Assembly (NCBI GenBank): GCA_029573235.1
Contig: JAKQGX010000022.1
Coordinates: 1 to 47,604 of the forward strand
Origin: Bacteroidota bacterium
GTDB taxonomy: Bacteria; Bacteroidota; Bacteroidia; Chitinophagales; Chitinophagaceae
Length of the DNA stretch: 47,604 bases
Reading direction: 5' to 3'
Under the pieces are notes generated by a model. The model saw only the letters and a program-made list of their open reading frames with translations. It did no database searches and was not told where the DNA came from. Positions 35,308-44,919 of this stretch are shown one piece after another. The position numbers were made by a program, and so were the translations under genes. How positions within the stretch are numbered: position 1 is the first letter of the stretch; the number at the start of each line of letters is the position of its first letter.

Positions 35308-35910
35308 ATGAAGCATACTCAGAAAACAATAAAAGTAGATAAAAGTTGGACGCTGTTTTTGGATAGAGATGGCGTCATCAATGAAGAAAATGTTGGCTCC
35401 TACATTACAAACTGGGAAGAGTTTGTTTTTTGCCCGGATGCCTTGATCGCCCTTCAACAATTAAACCATCAATTTGGACGAATCGTTGTAGTAACCAATC
35501 AACGGGGAGTGGGCAGAGGCATCATGACCCTCGATGCACTCAAAGATATTAGTGCCCGTATGACTGAAGCCATTGCTGCACAGGGTGGCAGGATAGACAA
35601 AGTATATGCCTGCACCGCCATTGCTGACACCGACCACAACCGAAAACCCAATACCGGCATGGGATTGCAGGCAAAAGAAGATTTTAATGAGATAGATTTT
35701 AGTAAAAGTATCATGGTAGGAAATTCTATGAGTGATATGGAGTTTGGGAAGAAATTGAACATGCATACAGTGTTCTTAACGACTAAACATAAGCCCTTCG
35801 CATTGCCGCATCATTTAATAGATGAGCAACATCCCTCATTATTTGCTTGGGCTAATACGATGGACGCTTCTTCTATACCTTGCAACACGGCATCTGCGTT
35901 GAATATTTAG
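35308..35910 (+). CDS. gmhB: D-glycero-D-manno-heptose 1,7-bisphosphate phosphatase-like HAD enzyme
   Basis: A 200-residue HAD-IIIA phosphatase. Motif I is FLDRDGVINEE (D19 nucleophile, D21), motif II VVTNQRGVGRG, the Lys motif HNRKPNTGM and motif IV VGNSMSDMEFGKK. Placed right after gmhA, it fits removal of the C7 phosphate of heptose 1,7-bisphosphate. The Cys-x-His / Cys-x-Cys zinc loop of classical GmhB is replaced by YACTAIADTDHNRKP, so only one of the usual zinc ligands remains. An in-frame ATG at 35263 overlaps gmhA and adds unlikely residues, so the ATG at 35308 is used. A good terminator follows. Confidence 0.85.
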   Translation: MKHTQKTIKVDKSWTLFLDRDGVINEENVGSYITNWEEFVFCPDALIALQQLNHQFGRIVVVTNQRGVGRGIMTLDALKDISARMTEAIAAQGGRIDKVYACTAIADTDHNRKPNTGMGLQAKEDFNEIDFSKSIMVGNSMSDMEFGKKLNMHTVFLTTKHKPFALPHHLIDEQHPSLFAWANTMDASSIPCNTASALNI

Positions 35911-35929
35911 CGAAGCAACAACACTATAC

Positions 35930-35967
35930 AACCTGCTAATCTCAATTGTTGATCAGCAGGTTTTTTT
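35930..35967 (+). terminator. Rho-independent terminator of gmhA-gmhB
   Basis: Stem AACCTGCT (35930-35937) with AGCAGGTT (35955-35962), 8 bp perfect, followed by a run of seven T (35961-35967). Confidence 0.85.
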
Positions 35968-36046
35968 GTGCCTCTAAAAAAAAGAGTATTAATACGCATG
36001 CAGTACTTGCAAACTCCTATTAGCTTGCACTAAAATTTAAAAAACT

Positions 36047-36568
36047 ATGCACTCCTTATTAATCAATCGAAACGTACTGGCAGTTACTGCCTTTACTTTG
36101 CTCTTTGGGCTTAGCAGTTGCGGTTCTGACACAGGCACCAACAACAACCAAGGCGACACTGCAAAAACGGCTTTGGCAGCTGTAGGCGAGTCGGAAAGAT
36201 GTATTGACAACAAACCACCGGCAACACAATTCTCAACCGACATTAACGGATTGGTACATGATCTTCCTTTGAACGAAGCACTTACCATGACTGATAAACT
36301 CAGTGCCATGCGTGATAGCATGTTGATTGCTTCACTGAGAGGGATAAACGTAATTCCCATCTCCGAAACCTTTAACCTTACTGCATTGGATGAAATCTTG
36401 TGCCAACCCAATACCGTAGCCATTCGCAGCTATTTAGGTATGGACAATGAAAACAAACTTCGCATCATCTTTGTGGGAGTAAACCCAAATGGTGAAGACA
36501 TTATTAGCAGCAAAGGAACCGTAGTGGACAATCCTAAAATTGCAGAAAAAGGTCAACGGTACCCATAA
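36047..36568 (+). CDS. Hypothetical lipoprotein
   Basis: A 173-residue protein with a signal segment and the lipobox GLSSC (Cys at residue 25), followed by a Gly/Thr/Asn linker. The mature domain (about 50-165) contains ERCIDNKPPATQ and LDEILCQPNTVAIRSYLGMDNENKLRIIFVGVNPNGEDII, a small alpha/beta fold with two Cys. I do not recognise a named family, though similar short lipoproteins are found in relatives. It precedes the 7TM-kinase-regulator genes by 47 bp on the same strand and might be co-transcribed with them. Confidence 0.75.
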   Translation: MHSLLINRNVLAVTAFTLLFGLSSCGSDTGTNNNQGDTAKTALAAVGESERCIDNKPPATQFSTDINGLVHDLPLNEALTMTDKLSAMRDSMLIASLRGINVIPISETFNLTALDEILCQPNTVAIRSYLGMDNENKLRIIFVGVNPNGEDIISSKGTVVDNPKIAEKGQRYP

Positions 36569-36615
36569 AACTCATATCCGTCAATTACCCTTATTGATTA
36601 TTTATTTCTGTGTAG

Positions 36616-37263
36616 ATGAATAAAGAGTTAGTATTTGTATGTAGCCTAAGCATTTTATTACCACTAATAGCCGGGATAATACGATTCAAAAAAATTCCTG
36701 AATCGTATTATCCCCTTTTGGTTTTATTGGCCATTGGGTTGGTAAATGAGCTCATTTGCTATTTCCTATTTTCGGATAAAAGCAATGCCATACCGACCAA
36801 TATTTATTACCTGATTGAAGCACTCATGTTGGTATGGCAGTTCAGAAATTGGAGAAATATACTCAAAGACAAACGTGTTTATCAGTCTTTGCAAATGGCC
36901 TTGGTAATAGCTTGGGTGATTGATAAAATAGTGCTAAAAAACATCAATCATTTTACTCTGTATTTTACCGTTCTTTCATCCCTCATTATAGTGCTGCTTT
37001 CCGTAAATCAGCTCAACTGGCTTATCACCAATGATCGTAAAAAGCTCATTCGAAACCCTATTTTTATTATTTGCAATGCCATTGTATTTTACTTCAGTTA
37101 TCAAGTAATGGCAGAAGTTTTTTATTACTTTGCTCCGGAGCAAACCTTGAAAAAAGATATTTTTGGCATACTCGTATATGTCAATCTTGCTTATAATATT
37201 TTTCTGTTTATCGCCATATTATGCATTCCACCGAAGAGAACTTTTTTAAAGCCGTTATTGTAG
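36616..37263 (+). CDS. 7TM membrane protein, probable sensor partner of the kinase
   Basis: A 215-residue protein with seven hydrophobic helices spread over nearly its full length, short loops and no extra domain. No named family is recognised. Its last 43 nt overlap the start of the histidine kinase gene in another frame, and the kinase has only a minimal membrane anchor and no sensor domain, so this 7TM protein is the likely sensing part of the system. A near-match -7 element, TATTTCTG, ends 5 nt before the ATG. Confidence 0.7.
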   Translation: MNKELVFVCSLSILLPLIAGIIRFKKIPESYYPLLVLLAIGLVNELICYFLFSDKSNAIPTNIYYLIEALMLVWQFRNWRNILKDKRVYQSLQMALVIAWVIDKIVLKNINHFTLYFTVLSSLIIVLLSVNQLNWLITNDRKKLIRNPIFIICNAIVFYFSYQVMAEVFYYFAPEQTLKKDIFGILVYVNLAYNIFLFIAILCIPPKRTFLKPLL

Positions 37264-37982
37264 TATCTGTACTACTAGGCATTGTTATCTTCTACTTTAT
37301 CATCTCCATGATCAAGCACCACCGCCTCAATGTATTGCAATACAAGATTAAGATAAAAGCAGAAATTGAGACCCTTGAAAACGAGCGAAAACGAATAGCC
37401 ACCGACATTCACGATGAACTTGGACCTATATTGTCTGCGGTGCGACTACAAATAAACCACTTGACAGCAACTCATCAGCAAGATATCGACATCGTAAAAA
37501 AAAGCAATAAATATATTGATGATGTACTGACCAAAACTAGAGAGATATCGTACAACCTATTGCCCAACACCCTAGTCCGAAAAGGATTGGTGGCAGCCGT
37601 AAATGAGTTTATTAGCAAGACAACAGAGCTACATCCGTTGCAATGTATTTTTCAATCCAAAGGAACGATTTCCCTTTCCAAAGATCAAGAAGTAAATATT
37701 TACCGAATCATTCAAGAGATAACCAACAACACCATCAAACACGCTGGAGCTACATTGTTGCAAATACAGTTATATCCTGAAAAAGATTTTGTAGTTTTAA
37801 CAACACAGGACAACGGAGTAGGGTTTGACATTGACACCAAGATGACTTCCGGAAAAGGATTAGGGCTTTACAATTTACAAAGTAGAGCCGACGTATTAGG
37901 TGCCAATCTCACATATTCCTCCAGCAAAAAGATTGGTACGATATACTCTTTTGAAATACCCGTTGTCCCGCCTATTGCTTAG
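37221..37982 (+). CDS. Sensor histidine kinase (HisKA_3/HATPase_c, NarX-DegS type)
   Basis: A 253-residue kinase. One transmembrane helix (about residues 10-30) leads to a short coiled coil, then the HisKA_3 motif ENERKRIATDIHDELGP with the phosphorylated H64, and an HATPase domain with the N box EITNNTIKHAGAT and G boxes DNGVGFDID and GKGLGLYNLQSRA. It has no sensor domain of its own. The start lies 43 nt inside the 7TM gene, implying coupled translation. The response regulator follows after 51 bp. Confidence 0.92.
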   Translation: MHSTEENFFKAVIVVSVLLGIVIFYFIISMIKHHRLNVLQYKIKIKAEIETLENERKRIATDIHDELGPILSAVRLQINHLTATHQQDIDIVKKSNKYIDDVLTKTREISYNLLPNTLVRKGLVAAVNEFISKTTELHPLQCIFQSKGTISLSKDQEVNIYRIIQEITNNTIKHAGATLLQIQLYPEKDFVVLTTQDNGVGFDIDTKMTSGKGLGLYNLQSRADVLGANLTYSSSKKIGTIYSFEIPVVPPIA

Positions 37983-38033
37983 CAGACAACTCTATCATAC
38001 AGGTTTCTATTGTCAAAATAATAATTGCTGCTC

Positions 38034-38702
38034 ATGAAGAACATCAAACAGAATATCAAAGTATTAATAGCTGACGACCATGAAATTTTTAGGGATGGGC
38101 TGAAACTTATGTTGAGTGCAGCAGAAAAATTGGATTTAGTAGGTGAGGCCGCCAATGGTAAAGAACTGCTCAAGTTAATAGAAAGCACCCAACCCGATGT
38201 GGTAATCACCGACATCAAGATGCCCATTATGGATGGCGTAGAAGCTACTAAGCATATCAAAGAACATCATCCTTCAATAGAGATTATTGCCTTGTCTATG
38301 TTTGATGATGAAGAACTGATATTGGAAATGCTGGATGCAGGTGCTAAAGGGTACTTGTTGAAAAACTCCGACAAATTTGAAATTACAGATGCGGTAGCGG
38401 CAGTACACGAAGGAAATTCTTACTATTGTAAACACACTTCAGGAAAGCTGGCCAAACTCATTGCGCTCAATCGAGAGAAGCATGATAAAAAGAAAAAAGA
38501 AGCCGAATTTTCAGATAAAGAAAAAGAAATCATAGCGCTGATTTGCCAAGAATTTACCAACAAAGAAATTGGTGAGAAAGTATTTCTTAGCTCTCGTACG
38601 GTAGAAGGATACCGCATGAAGATAATGGAAAAACTAAAAGCCAAAAATACGGTGGGCATTGTGGTGGAAGCCATCCGCTATGGTATCTATTCGCCCAAGT
38701 AA
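38034..38702 (+). CDS. NarL/FixJ-family response regulator
   Basis: A 222-residue two-domain regulator. The receiver domain has the acidic pair D14/D15 and the phosphoacceptor D60 in VVITDIKMP, with the conserved Lys in GYLLKNSDKF. A charged linker (REKHDKKKKEAEF) leads to a LuxR-type helix-turn-helix: SDKEKEIIALICQEFTNKEIGEKVFLSSRTVEGYRMKI. It is the partner of the kinase just upstream. The frame also opens at a TTG three codons earlier, but the ATG at 38034 is better. Target genes cannot be inferred. Confidence 0.93.
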   Translation: MKNIKQNIKVLIADDHEIFRDGLKLMLSAAEKLDLVGEAANGKELLKLIESTQPDVVITDIKMPIMDGVEATKHIKEHHPSIEIIALSMFDDEELILEMLDAGAKGYLLKNSDKFEITDAVAAVHEGNSYYCKHTSGKLAKLIALNREKHDKKKKEAEFSDKEKEIIALICQEFTNKEIGEKVFLSSRTVEGYRMKIMEKLKAKNTVGIVVEAIRYGIYSPK

Positions 38703-38764
38703 TCGCCATGTTTTTACCTTCGTTCCAAATCCAACAAGCTCACACAGAACCACTATAGACCACT

Positions 38765-40048
38765 ATGATGAGCGAGGATTTATTACAATTTATATGGCAA
38801 TACAGCTTGTACAACCCTTTACAGTTAAAAACTCAAAAAGGAGAAGCACTCACCATTATTCATCCCGGTAGAAGAAACAAAAATGCAGGACCCGATTTTG
38901 ATGAAGCCAAAATAAAAGTAGGAGAAACGATATGGGTGGGAAATATTGAATTGCACTTGCGGTCGTCAGACTGGCAAAAGCATGGTCACCATCTCAACAA
39001 AGCGTTTCACAACATTATCCTACATGTAGTATTGGAAGATGACTGCTCTGATGCCCCCAGCGATTGTCCGGTATTGTGTTTGGGACCACACATTCCCGAT
39101 GAGGTGCTGAAACGATACACCGGACTGTTGCAAACGGCACAACAAATACCTTGTTCCTCACAACTATCTACCATCAAGTCTATCACCAAAGAAAGCTGGC
39201 TCAATCGGATGTTGATAGAGCGATGGGAACAGAAGCTGGCTGAATGGGAAGCACAGTTACAGCGCAGTGCCGGCAATTGGAACGAGCTATTTTATGTAAG
39301 GCTAGCCGCAAATTTTGGATTTCATATTAACACCACTCCTTTTTTACTATTGGCGCAAAGCATACCCCTGACCCTCTTTGCCAAACACAAAGAAAGCCTA
39401 ATGACTATAGAAGCCTTGCTATTGGGGCAAGCCGGCTTTTTAGACGAAGTGTTTATGGACGAGTATCCTCGGCAATTGCAAGAAGAATATCGGTTCTTAA
39501 AATCGAAATATCAATTAACACCTATTCCCAAACACCTTTGGAAATTCTTGCGACTACGACCGGCAAATTTCCCCACCATTCGCATTGCCCAATTTGCTAC
39601 TCTCATTTATCAGTCTTGGCATTTATTTTCACAAGTATTGTCACATAAAAATGTAAAGGAACTAACCCAATTATTCTCTTTGCAAGCGAGCCATTATTGG
39701 AGTCATCACTATCAACTGGATGATGCGCCACATGATCTTGCACCCAAATCATTAGGGCGTGCTTCCATTGAAAACATTATCATAAACACTATCGCACCTA
39801 TCCGCTTTTTGTTTGCCAACCAACAAGGAAACATGCAAGGTCAAGAAGATGCATTGCAATTACTTACTACCTTACGACCGGAGAAAAACAGTATCCTCAA
39901 CCAATGGCAATCATGCGGCTGGCAAGCTGTCAATGCCGCTCAATCACAAGCAATGCTACAATTATACCATAACTATTGCACTAGTAAAAGATGCCTCGAA
40001 TGTGCTATCGGGTTGTCTATTATCAAAGCCGTACAACCCAATCCGTAA
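38765..40048 (+). CDS. DUF2851-family protein
   Basis: A 427-residue cytosolic protein recognised as DUF2851 by the N-terminal segment NPLQLKTQKGEALTIIHPGRRNKNAGPDFDEAKIKVGETIWVGNIELHLRSSDWQKHGHHLNKAF-type pattern (key residues P-D-F, E-x-H, S-D-W-x3-H-x-H). The acid/E-x-H arrangement on adjacent strands resembles PD-(D/E)xK nuclease folds, but that is only a resemblance. The rest is helical. Near the C-terminus NYCTSKRCLECAIG holds three Cys in a short run. No role is known for the family. It lies between the response regulator and gyrA. Confidence 0.85.
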   Translation: MMSEDLLQFIWQYSLYNPLQLKTQKGEALTIIHPGRRNKNAGPDFDEAKIKVGETIWVGNIELHLRSSDWQKHGHHLNKAFHNIILHVVLEDDCSDAPSDCPVLCLGPHIPDEVLKRYTGLLQTAQQIPCSSQLSTIKSITKESWLNRMLIERWEQKLAEWEAQLQRSAGNWNELFYVRLAANFGFHINTTPFLLLAQSIPLTLFAKHKESLMTIEALLLGQAGFLDEVFMDEYPRQLQEEYRFLKSKYQLTPIPKHLWKFLRLRPANFPTIRIAQFATLIYQSWHLFSQVLSHKNVKELTQLFSLQASHYWSHHYQLDDAPHDLAPKSLGRASIENIIINTIAPIRFLFANQQGNMQGQEDALQLLTTLRPEKNSILNQWQSCGWQAVNAAQSQAMLQLYHNYCTSKRCLECAIGLSIIKAVQPNP

Positions 40049-40244
40049 TGCCTGCATAATGTCATCTATATACCATTTTGCCGAATGACCGCTTTACACA
40101 TTCCAACAATTATCCATAAGTAGTCAAATTCTCCCAAACATTCGCATAAAACACTTATCTGTAAAGGGTTTTAGCACAATATCTCATTTCCATAAAACGC
40201 TATAAAAAGTAGGATTTATTATTCATAATCCAGGCATAAAAACG

Positions 40245-40252
40245 TACTTTTG
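40245..40252 (+). promoter_or_regulatory. -7 promoter element of gyrA
   Basis: TACTTTTG fits TAnnTTTG exactly and lies 24 bp before the gyrA ATG; it is followed by GCGTACTTTTTG, a partial second copy. No TTG was found at the -33 position. The rest of the 228-bp gap after the DUF2851 gene shows no other feature. Confidence 0.6.
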
Positions 40253-40276
40253 CGTACTTTTTGTAATAAGAAATAC

Positions 40277-42925
40277 ATGGCTGAAAATATAGAAGAACAA
40301 CAGGCATCTGATGATAATAACCACAATAAAATCATTCAGGTAAATATTGAGGAACAAATGAAGACGGCTTATATCGACTATTCCATGTCGGTAATTGTAG
40401 GTCGTGCTTTGCCGGATGCTCGTGATGGACTCAAGCCCGTACATCGTCGCATATTATTTGCGATGAATGAACTGGGAATGCAATACAACAAACCGTATAA
40501 AAAATCGGCGCGTGTAGTGGGCGAAGTACTGGGTAAGTACCACCCACATGGAGATAGCTCGGTATATGATGCGATGGTGCGCATGGCACAGCCGTGGAGC
40601 ATGCGTTATTTGTTGGTGGACGGACAAGGGAACTTTGGCTCGCAAGATGGTGATGGACCTGCTGCTATGCGTTATACAGAAGCACGTTTGCAACGCCTTA
40701 CAGAGAGCATGTTAGAAGACATCGACAAAGAAACAGTGGACTTTACGCTCAACTTTGACGACTCGCTGCAAGAACCAACGGTACTGCCTACCCGCATCCC
40801 TCAACTATTAGTAAATGGGTCTTCCGGTATTGCCGTGGGGATGGCTACCAACATGATGCCTCACAACCTCAGCGAAGTGATTGATGGATGTATTGCCTAC
40901 ATCGATAATAAAGAAATCACCATTGATGAACTCATGAAGTTTGTCAAGGCTCCCGACTTCCCCACCGGGGGCATTATATATGGTGTGGATGGTATTAAAG
41001 CAGCCTTTCACACAGGCCGCGGACGCGTAGTATTGCGTGGGCATACCACCATCGAAACGACCAAAACAGGGCGTGAGCAAATCATCATTACCTCCGTACC
41101 CTATCAAGTAAGTAGAGATGCTCTTACTGAGAAAATAGGAAACTTGGTAAACAACAAAGTCATTGAAGGCATAACCAATGTAGCTAATGAATCCAGCAAA
41201 GAAGGAACACGTATCGTAGTAGAGGTGCGTCGTGATGCCGTAGCGCAAGTGATCATCAACCAACTTTACAAATACAGTGAGCTGCAAACATCGTATGGCA
41301 TCAACAACGTAGCCCTTGTAAATGGACGCCCGAGAATATTAAACCTCAAAGACCTTATTGCTGAGTTTGTGTCTTTCCGCCATGAGATTGTAGTGCGTCG
41401 CACGCAATATGAACTTCGTGAAGCCGAAAAGAGAGCGCACATATTAGAAGGCTATATGAAGGTGATCGGCACACAAGATGACCTCGACAGAGCCATTAAG
41501 ATTATTCGTGAAAGCGCCACACCCGACGAAGCAAAAGAAGGATTAATTGCTGCCTTTGAATTATCCGAAATACAAGCTAAAGCTATACTGGAACTGCGTC
41601 TTCGCACCCTTACCGGTATGGAAATCGACAAGATTAGAGCTGAGTATGAAGAATTACTACGCACCATCAACCACTTAAAAGAAATATTAGCAAATGAGAG
41701 TTTACGCTTTGCCATTATTAAAACAGAATTAGAAGAAGTAAAGAAAAAGTTTGGCGACGAGCGCAAGTCGGAGATTCAATATCTCGCCAACGAAATGCGT
41801 ATTGAAGACCTCATAGAAGAAGAAGACGTGGTGATAACCGTATCTCACTTAGGCTATATCAAACGTACATCTGCTGCTGAATACCGATCGCAACGCCGTG
41901 GGGGCAGAGGTGCTATGGGAGGCAAAACAAGAGATGAAGATTATATAGAACACCTCTTTATTGCTTCTACCCATCATACCTTATTGTTCTTTACAGAAAA
42001 AGGGAGGTGCTATTGGCTGAAAGTATATGAAATACCGGAAACAGACCGCAACGCCAAAGGACGCGCCATTCAAAACTTGATACAGTTACCAACGGATGAT
42101 AAGATAAGAACCATCATGGACATTCCGAATTTGGAAGACAAAGACTATGTGAACAGCCACTATATTGTGCTTTGTACCAGAGAAGGTATCATCAAGAAAA
42201 CTTCCTTGGCAGACTTTAGCCGCCCGCGTCAAAATGGGGTGAATGCCATTACCATACAAGAAGGCGACCAACTACTGGATGTATCGCTTACCAATGGTGA
42301 AAGCTATATCATGATGGCAGTGAACAGTGGACGAGCCATTTGTTTCCCTGAAGAAAAAGTACGCACTACCGGAAGAGGCGCTATTGGCGTATATGGTATC
42401 GATACCTTAGATGGAAAGGATAAAGTGATTGGGATGATTTGTGTGGCGAAAGACGCCACCGGCAAACAAATATTGGTGGTATCAGAGAAAGGGTTAGGAA
42501 AAAGAACACCTTTTGTAACTCCGGTGAGCGACCCTGATGCCGAAGAAGGAAAATACCTTACCTTAAAAGATGCCGATGGCAATGAACAATTGTATGAATT
42601 AGCTTACCGTATCACCAACCGAGGAGGCAAGGGTGTAAAAACCATCAACGTTACGGAAAAAACCGGTGCTTTAGTGGGCTTATTGGCGGTGGATGAAACA
42701 GATGATTTGATGATTACTTGCAAATCCGGTTTGACCATCCGTATGAACGTAGCGAATATCCGCGAAGCAGGACGCGCTACACAAGGGGTGAAACTAATAA
42801 ACCTGGAAGAAAGCGATGAGATAGCTGCTATAGCCCGGATACAAGAACAAGAAGAAGACAGTGAAAGTGATAGTGAAAGCCACACGGACGATACTACCTC
42901 TGTAGAAGGCGAAGCAACAGAATAA
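40277..42925 (+). CDS. gyrA: DNA gyrase subunit A
   Basis: An 882-residue type IIA topoisomerase A subunit. [26 protein letters not shown] (from residue 35), the catalytic Tyr at 133 in AAMRYTE, and the GyrA box QRRGGRG near residue 538, which separates gyrase from topoisomerase IV, are all seen, together with the six-bladed C-terminal DNA-wrapping domain and an acidic tail rich in Glu, Asp and Ser. The quinolone-determining positions are S94 and D98 (E. coli S83 and D87), both the susceptible type. The frame opens at TTG 27 nt upstream, but the ATG at 40277 downstream of a promoter element is the start. Confidence 0.96.
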   Translation: MAENIEEQQASDDNNHNKIIQVNIEEQMKTAYIDYSMSVIVGRALPDARDGLKPVHRRILFAMNELGMQYNKPYKKSARVVGEVLGKYHPHGDSSVYDAMVRMAQPWSMRYLLVDGQGNFGSQDGDGPAAMRYTEARLQRLTESMLEDIDKETVDFTLNFDDSLQEPTVLPTRIPQLLVNGSSGIAVGMATNMMPHNLSEVIDGCIAYIDNKEITIDELMKFVKAPDFPTGGIIYGVDGIKAAFHTGRGRVVLRGHTTIETTKTGREQIIITSVPYQVSRDALTEKIGNLVNNKVIEGITNVANESSKEGTRIVVEVRRDAVAQVIINQLYKYSELQTSYGINNVALVNGRPRILNLKDLIAEFVSFRHEIVVRRTQYELREAEKRAHILEGYMKVIGTQDDLDRAIKIIRESATPDEAKEGLIAAFELSEIQAKAILELRLRTLTGMEIDKIRAEYEELLRTINHLKEILANESLRFAIIKTELEEVKKKFGDERKSEIQYLANEMRIEDLIEEEDVVITVSHLGYIKRTSAAEYRSQRRGGRGAMGGKTRDEDYIEHLFIASTHHTLLFFTEKGRCYWLKVYEIPETDRNAKGRAIQNLIQLPTDDKIRTIMDIPNLEDKDYVNSHYIVLCTREGIIKKTSLADFSRPRQNGVNAITIQEGDQLLDVSLTNGESYIMMAVNSGRAICFPEEKVRTTGRGAIGVYGIDTLDGKDKVIGMICVAKDATGKQILVVSEKGLGKRTPFVTPVSDPDAEEGKYLTLKDADGNEQLYELAYRITNRGGKGVKTINVTEKTGALVGLLAVDETDDLMITCKSGLTIRMNVANIREAGRATQGVKLINLEESDEIAAIARIQEQEEDSESDSESHTDDTTSVEGEATE

Positions 42926-42954
42926 TAATATCCGCAACGAATAAACAAATACTT

Positions 42955-42991
42955 TAGAGCGAGGCAAGTTATGGTTTCGCTCTATTTTTTT
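42955..42991 (+). terminator. Rho-independent terminator of gyrA
   Basis: Stem TAGAGCGA (42955-42962) with TCGCTCTA (42977-42984), 8 bp perfect, followed by seven T (42985-42991), 30 bp after the stop. Confidence 0.88.
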
Positions 42992-43124
42992 GTGCCAGTA
43001 CGAACATGAGAGGAGCGACTTAACCTCTAATTTTATAAAGAAGCATTTGAAATAATACCTATATTCGAAACTAATCATTAGCTTAGTAACATTCTATACA
43101 AAACCAGTTTAGAAAACAGCTATC

Positions 43125-44177
43125 ATGACATACTTACGTCCATCCTACCGACACCCGCAACTCCCTAAAAACAAGTTGGGATATACCATGGCTTATTATG
43201 AAGGTGCGCTCTCTACCCTTTGCGCCGGCTGTGGACATGACTCTATCAGCGCAGCCATAATACAAGCCTGTTTTGAGTTGGATGTAGAACCGCATAAAGT
43301 GGCCAAGCTATCGGGCATCGGTTGCTCTTCTAAAACACCTACTTATTTTTTGAGTAATTCGCATGGCTTCAACTCGGTGCATGGACGTATGCCTTCCATT
43401 GCTACCGGTGCCAACTTAGCAAACCGAGACTTGCTGTACTTGGGTGTTTCCGGCGATGGCGATACAGCTTCTATCGGCATGGGACAATTTGTACACGTCA
43501 TTCGTAGAAACCTGAACATGGTGTACATCACCATGAATAATGGTTGCTACGGGCTCACCAAAGGTCAAGACTCTGCAACGGCAGATGAAGGCTCTAAAAG
43601 CAAAGCCGGTAGTGTCAATCAATTTCAAGCTATTGACTTGGCAAGTTTAGCTATCGAATTAGGTGCTTCTTATGTGGCACAAAGTTTTTCGGGGGACAAA
43701 GAACAATTGGTACCCTTGATAAAGGCAGCAATCAGCCATCCGGGTTTTGCTTTTATTAATGTGGTTTCACCCTGTGTTACATTCAACAACAATCCGGGTT
43801 CTACTAAATCGTATCAATACGTCAGAGAGCACACTGCCTATACCGGACGTATGGATTATGTTCCCGAAATGGAAACGATAACTACCTCTTATAAGGAAGG
43901 AGATACCACACAAATAGAACTGCACGATGGCAGCGTACTACAACTTAACAAGCTACAAGATTCGTGGAATCCCGAAGATCGCTTATCGGCTATTACTGCC
44001 TTAAAAAAAGCAAGTATGACACAAGAGGTGCTCACCGGTTTGCTTTACATCAATGCGCAACCCAATGAATTGCATCAACTCTTAAACACTACCGACACCC
44101 CATTAAACCAATTAAATGAAGCAGTACTGTGCCCCGGTAATGCGCGTCTGCAACAACTCAATAATGAGTATCGTTAG
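43125..44177 (+). CDS. korB: 2-oxoacid:ferredoxin oxidoreductase beta subunit
   Basis: A 350-residue thiamine-diphosphate subunit. CAGCGHDSISAA (two of the cluster cysteines), KLSGIGCSSKTPTYF, HGRMPSIATGANLANRDL, the ThDP/Mg site GVSGDGDTASIGMGQF and MNNGCYGLTKGQ are all typical of KorB-type proteins that convert 2-oxoglutarate or similar acids to acyl-CoA with ferredoxin. The alpha/gamma subunit gene (korA), normally next to it, is absent: gyrA with its terminator lies upstream and a cassette-like region downstream. Either korA is elsewhere or the pair has been separated. Confidence 0.9.
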   Translation: MTYLRPSYRHPQLPKNKLGYTMAYYEGALSTLCAGCGHDSISAAIIQACFELDVEPHKVAKLSGIGCSSKTPTYFLSNSHGFNSVHGRMPSIATGANLANRDLLYLGVSGDGDTASIGMGQFVHVIRRNLNMVYITMNNGCYGLTKGQDSATADEGSKSKAGSVNQFQAIDLASLAIELGASYVAQSFSGDKEQLVPLIKAAISHPGFAFINVVSPCVTFNNNPGSTKSYQYVREHTAYTGRMDYVPEMETITTSYKEGDTTQIELHDGSVLQLNKLQDSWNPEDRLSAITALKKASMTQEVLTGLLYINAQPNELHQLLNTTDTPLNQLNEAVLCPGNARLQQLNNEYR

Positions 44178-44197
44178 TCGATACGTTCTTTCATTTA
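44168..44197 (+). terminator. Possible terminator overlapping the korB stop
   Basis: GTATCG (44168-44173) pairs with CGATAC (44179-44184) around a TTAGT loop that includes the stop codon, followed by GTTCTTTCATTTAT. The stem is only 6 bp. Confidence 0.4.
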
Positions 44198-44231
44198 TAT
44201 AAAACGTGAACGTACTTGCGTATATTTACGA

Positions 44232-44240
44232 GTTGGCTGC
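44232..44240 (+). other. Start boundary of cassette-like unit 1
   Basis: GTTGGCTGC lies 6 bp before the first gene of the array and is the exact complement of GCAGCCAAC found 4 bp after the same gene's stop. In integron terms it would be the core site G/TTRRRY-like junction. It departs from the classical 7-bp core at the sixth base (C where R is expected). Confidence 0.5.
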
Positions 44241-44246
44241 AAAATT

Positions 44247-44915
44247 TTGAGAACCCTAATTTCCATATTGACAATATTATTATTGACTTCATCTTGTAAG
44301 ACAGGTGCAGACAAAACAATAAATTTAAACTCTAAGTTTGACACATTGCCATTACCTATTGACAGTGCAACATTTTATTTCAAGACAAAACCTAATTGGC
44401 AAGACACAACTATTAATGCTGTTGACAGCTTTGTAAATTCTTGGTATTCAAAAATGTTGTTTTCGTTACAAGAGCCTGTTTTAAAAAACTATAATGGCGA
44501 CAAAGAAATTTATCGTTTTACTTGGTTAAGGACATTTAATCATCCTGTTTCTGTAAGACTTGAAAAGCAAGGCGGCATTGTAAAACTATTTTCAAAAGTT
44601 TGTGACGGTGCAGGCGGTTATGAACCAGGAAAAATTATTGTTGATACAACTATTAACTTGACAAAAAAGCAGGTAGACACAACAAACATTAAACTTGACA
44701 ATGCAAATTTTTGGACTCTTCAAACTGAATCAAGAGAAGACAATGGATTGGACGGTTCTGAATGGATAATTGAAGTTTTTAAAAACAATAAATATCATAT
44801 GGTTGTACGTTGGACACCCGAGAAAGGAACTGCTTTTAGAGCTATCGGAGAATATTTAATTTCAATTTCACAGATAAAAAATGAAATGACAGGCAGAGAC
44901 CACGGTGATTACTAA
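44247..44915 (+). CDS. Hypothetical lipoprotein in cassette-like unit 1
   Basis: A 222-residue protein starting with TTG (no in-frame ATG is suitably placed), with a signal segment MRTLISILTILLLTSSC whose Cys17 is the lipidation site. The mature part is Lys/Asn/Asp-rich, with WYSKMLFSLQEPVLKNYNG, RFTWLRTFNHPVSVRLEKQGG and EWIIEVFKNNKYHMVVRWTPEKGTAFRAIGEYLISIS; I do not recognise a family name, though the last segment looks like a conserved beta-rich core. The gene is A+T-rich compared with korB, is monocistronic and is tightly bracketed by complementary 9-mers, which suggests it arrived as a gene cassette. Confidence 0.72.
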   Translation: MRTLISILTILLLTSSCKTGADKTINLNSKFDTLPLPIDSATFYFKTKPNWQDTTINAVDSFVNSWYSKMLFSLQEPVLKNYNGDKEIYRFTWLRTFNHPVSVRLEKQGGIVKLFSKVCDGAGGYEPGKIIVDTTINLTKKQVDTTNIKLDNANFWTLQTESREDNGLDGSEWIIEVFKNNKYHMVVRWTPEKGTAFRAIGEYLISISQIKNEMTGRDHGDY

Positions 44916-44919
44916 TTCT

